From an uncultured Pseudothermotoga sp. (GTDB lineage Bacteria > Thermotogota > Thermotogae > Thermotogales > DSM-5069): a stretch of 64,000 nt of DNA. A program made the position numbers and the translations under genes. The stretch lies in contig CALKJI010000001.1 of NCBI GenBank assembly GCA_937995655.1, positions 95,613 to 159,612 on the forward strand, read 5' to 3'. Below, piece after piece: positions 63,499 through 64,000 of this stretch (position 1 is its first letter; each line of letters begins with the position of its first letter). Under the pieces are notes generated by a model, which saw nothing but the letters and a program-made list of their open reading frames with translations, searched no databases and had not been told where the DNA came from.

Positions 63499-64000
63499 TT
63501 TCACATTTCTTCCAAGTCGGATTGAAACTATGTATGTTACATTTGTAGGCTCTAGGGCCGGTTGTCCACATTTAATTTACAATGGATTGAAACATGGATA
63601 TACCTACTGGCGATTAAACTGTACTTCTCGCTTCCATTCCTCTTAGATTCGATTGAAACTTGTTCACATTTGTATACTATGCGCAAAAAATTCTCGTTTC
63701 CATTCCTCTTAGATTCGATTGAAACTATTTTCAAAAACACCGTTACGGTGGTCATTATATTGTTTCCATTCCTCTTAGATTCGATTGAAACTTTTTCATA
63801 ACGGTGCCATATACGGCACCGAAGAAGGTTTCCATTCCTCTTAGATTCGATTGAAACAGGACTTGTAACGAAAAAATATTATGTAATGACGGAGTTTCCA
63901 TTCCTCTTAGATTCGATTGAAACTTGGTTGAAGGAACGTTGTTTGATAAGGTTTTTCATAAGTTTCCATTCCTCTTAGATTCGATTGAAACCATTATCTG
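63499..64000 (+). CRISPR. CRISPR array, left end (continues beyond the window)
   Basis: Six good 30-bp repeats start at 63630, 63696, 63762, 63828, 63894 and 63962; they begin GTTTCCATTCC and end GATTCGATTGAAAC (the first has one mismatch). Spacers are 36 bases except the last complete one (38). Two degenerate repeats at 63499-63528 and 63564-63593 keep only GGATTGAAAC and scattered bases, with 35- and 36-base spacers. The 3' octamer ATTGAAAC resembles the crRNA 5' tag of type I-B/III systems. No leader is visible to the left and no cas genes are in the window, so type and array direction stay open. Confidence 0.95.

Noticed and set aside
63562..63801. 79-codon frame across the CRISPR array
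   Set aside because: It is produced by the repeats themselves, as its repeated FPFLLDSIET shows.

Overview
The window looks like a chromosomal segment of an anaerobic thermophile of the Thermotogota, most likely a Pseudothermotoga-type organism. This is inferred from several features. The order polA - cheX - atp operon is one I recall from Thermotoga maritima. A cluster of 12-mers resembles the Thermotoga DnaA box. The 30-bp CRISPR repeats end in ATTGAAAC, and overlapping start/stop codons with many GTG and TTG starts are common. No rRNA or tRNA gene was recognised.

Layout. (1) 1-4319: a partial isocitrate lyase/PEP mutase-family gene diverges from a tripartite tricarboxylate transporter (tctC-tctB-tctA) and a GntR/FCD regulator. 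(2) 4366-6916: a decayed stretch and glgX. (3) 7089-18051: the most interesting region, a single-direction cluster starting at a strong promoter with an 18-bp LacI-type operator. It encodes a sugar ABC transporter without ATPase, a small transaldolase, SuyA- and SuyB-like sulfolactate sulfo-lyase subunits, an aldehyde dehydrogenase, a YihQ-like GH31 sulfoquinovosidase, an L-fucose-isomerase-like isomerase and a LacI regulator. Together these read as a complete transaldolase-type sulfoquinovose pathway carried through to pyruvate and sulfite. (4) 18048-20726: a TPP-riboswitch-controlled thiamine transporter (thiB-thiP). (5) 20847-25464: yhaM-like nuclease, phosphohexomutase, topA. (6) 25485-28924: NhaC antiporter, a START-domain protein, an iron alcohol dehydrogenase. 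(7) 29002-32472: methylmalonyl-CoA epimerase and decarboxylase subunits, then cheW. (8) 32423-35925: a TolB-like protein, flaG, fliD.

(9) 35922-50964 is an almost unbroken minus-strand block: RNase G, hibernation factor, small membrane proteins, the complete F1Fo ATP synthase operon with a two-carboxylate c subunit, cheX, polA, a CMD-family protein, an MBL-fold hydrolase, uppP and a CBS-ACT protein. (10) 51033-51375 is a probable oriC: nine 12-mer DnaA-box-like elements in two facing groups beside AT-rich DNA, at a switch of gene direction. (11) 51620-59497: glnA, msrBA fusion, an exported protein, an HD-GYP protein, a peroxiredoxin-nitroreductase fusion and a flavoprotein. (12) 60555-63430: a TRAP transporter (dctP-dctQ-dctM), followed at 63499-64000 by the left end of a CRISPR array that runs off the window, with no cas genes in view.

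Three unrelated transport operons (TTT, sulfoquinovose ABC, TRAP) all have a strong hairpin directly after the binding-protein gene and before the membrane genes, which suggests a shared way of making excess binding protein. Sodium energetics is another theme (NhaC, Na+-type ATP synthase, sodium-pump decarboxylase subunits). All functions are read from sequence by eye; no searches were run.
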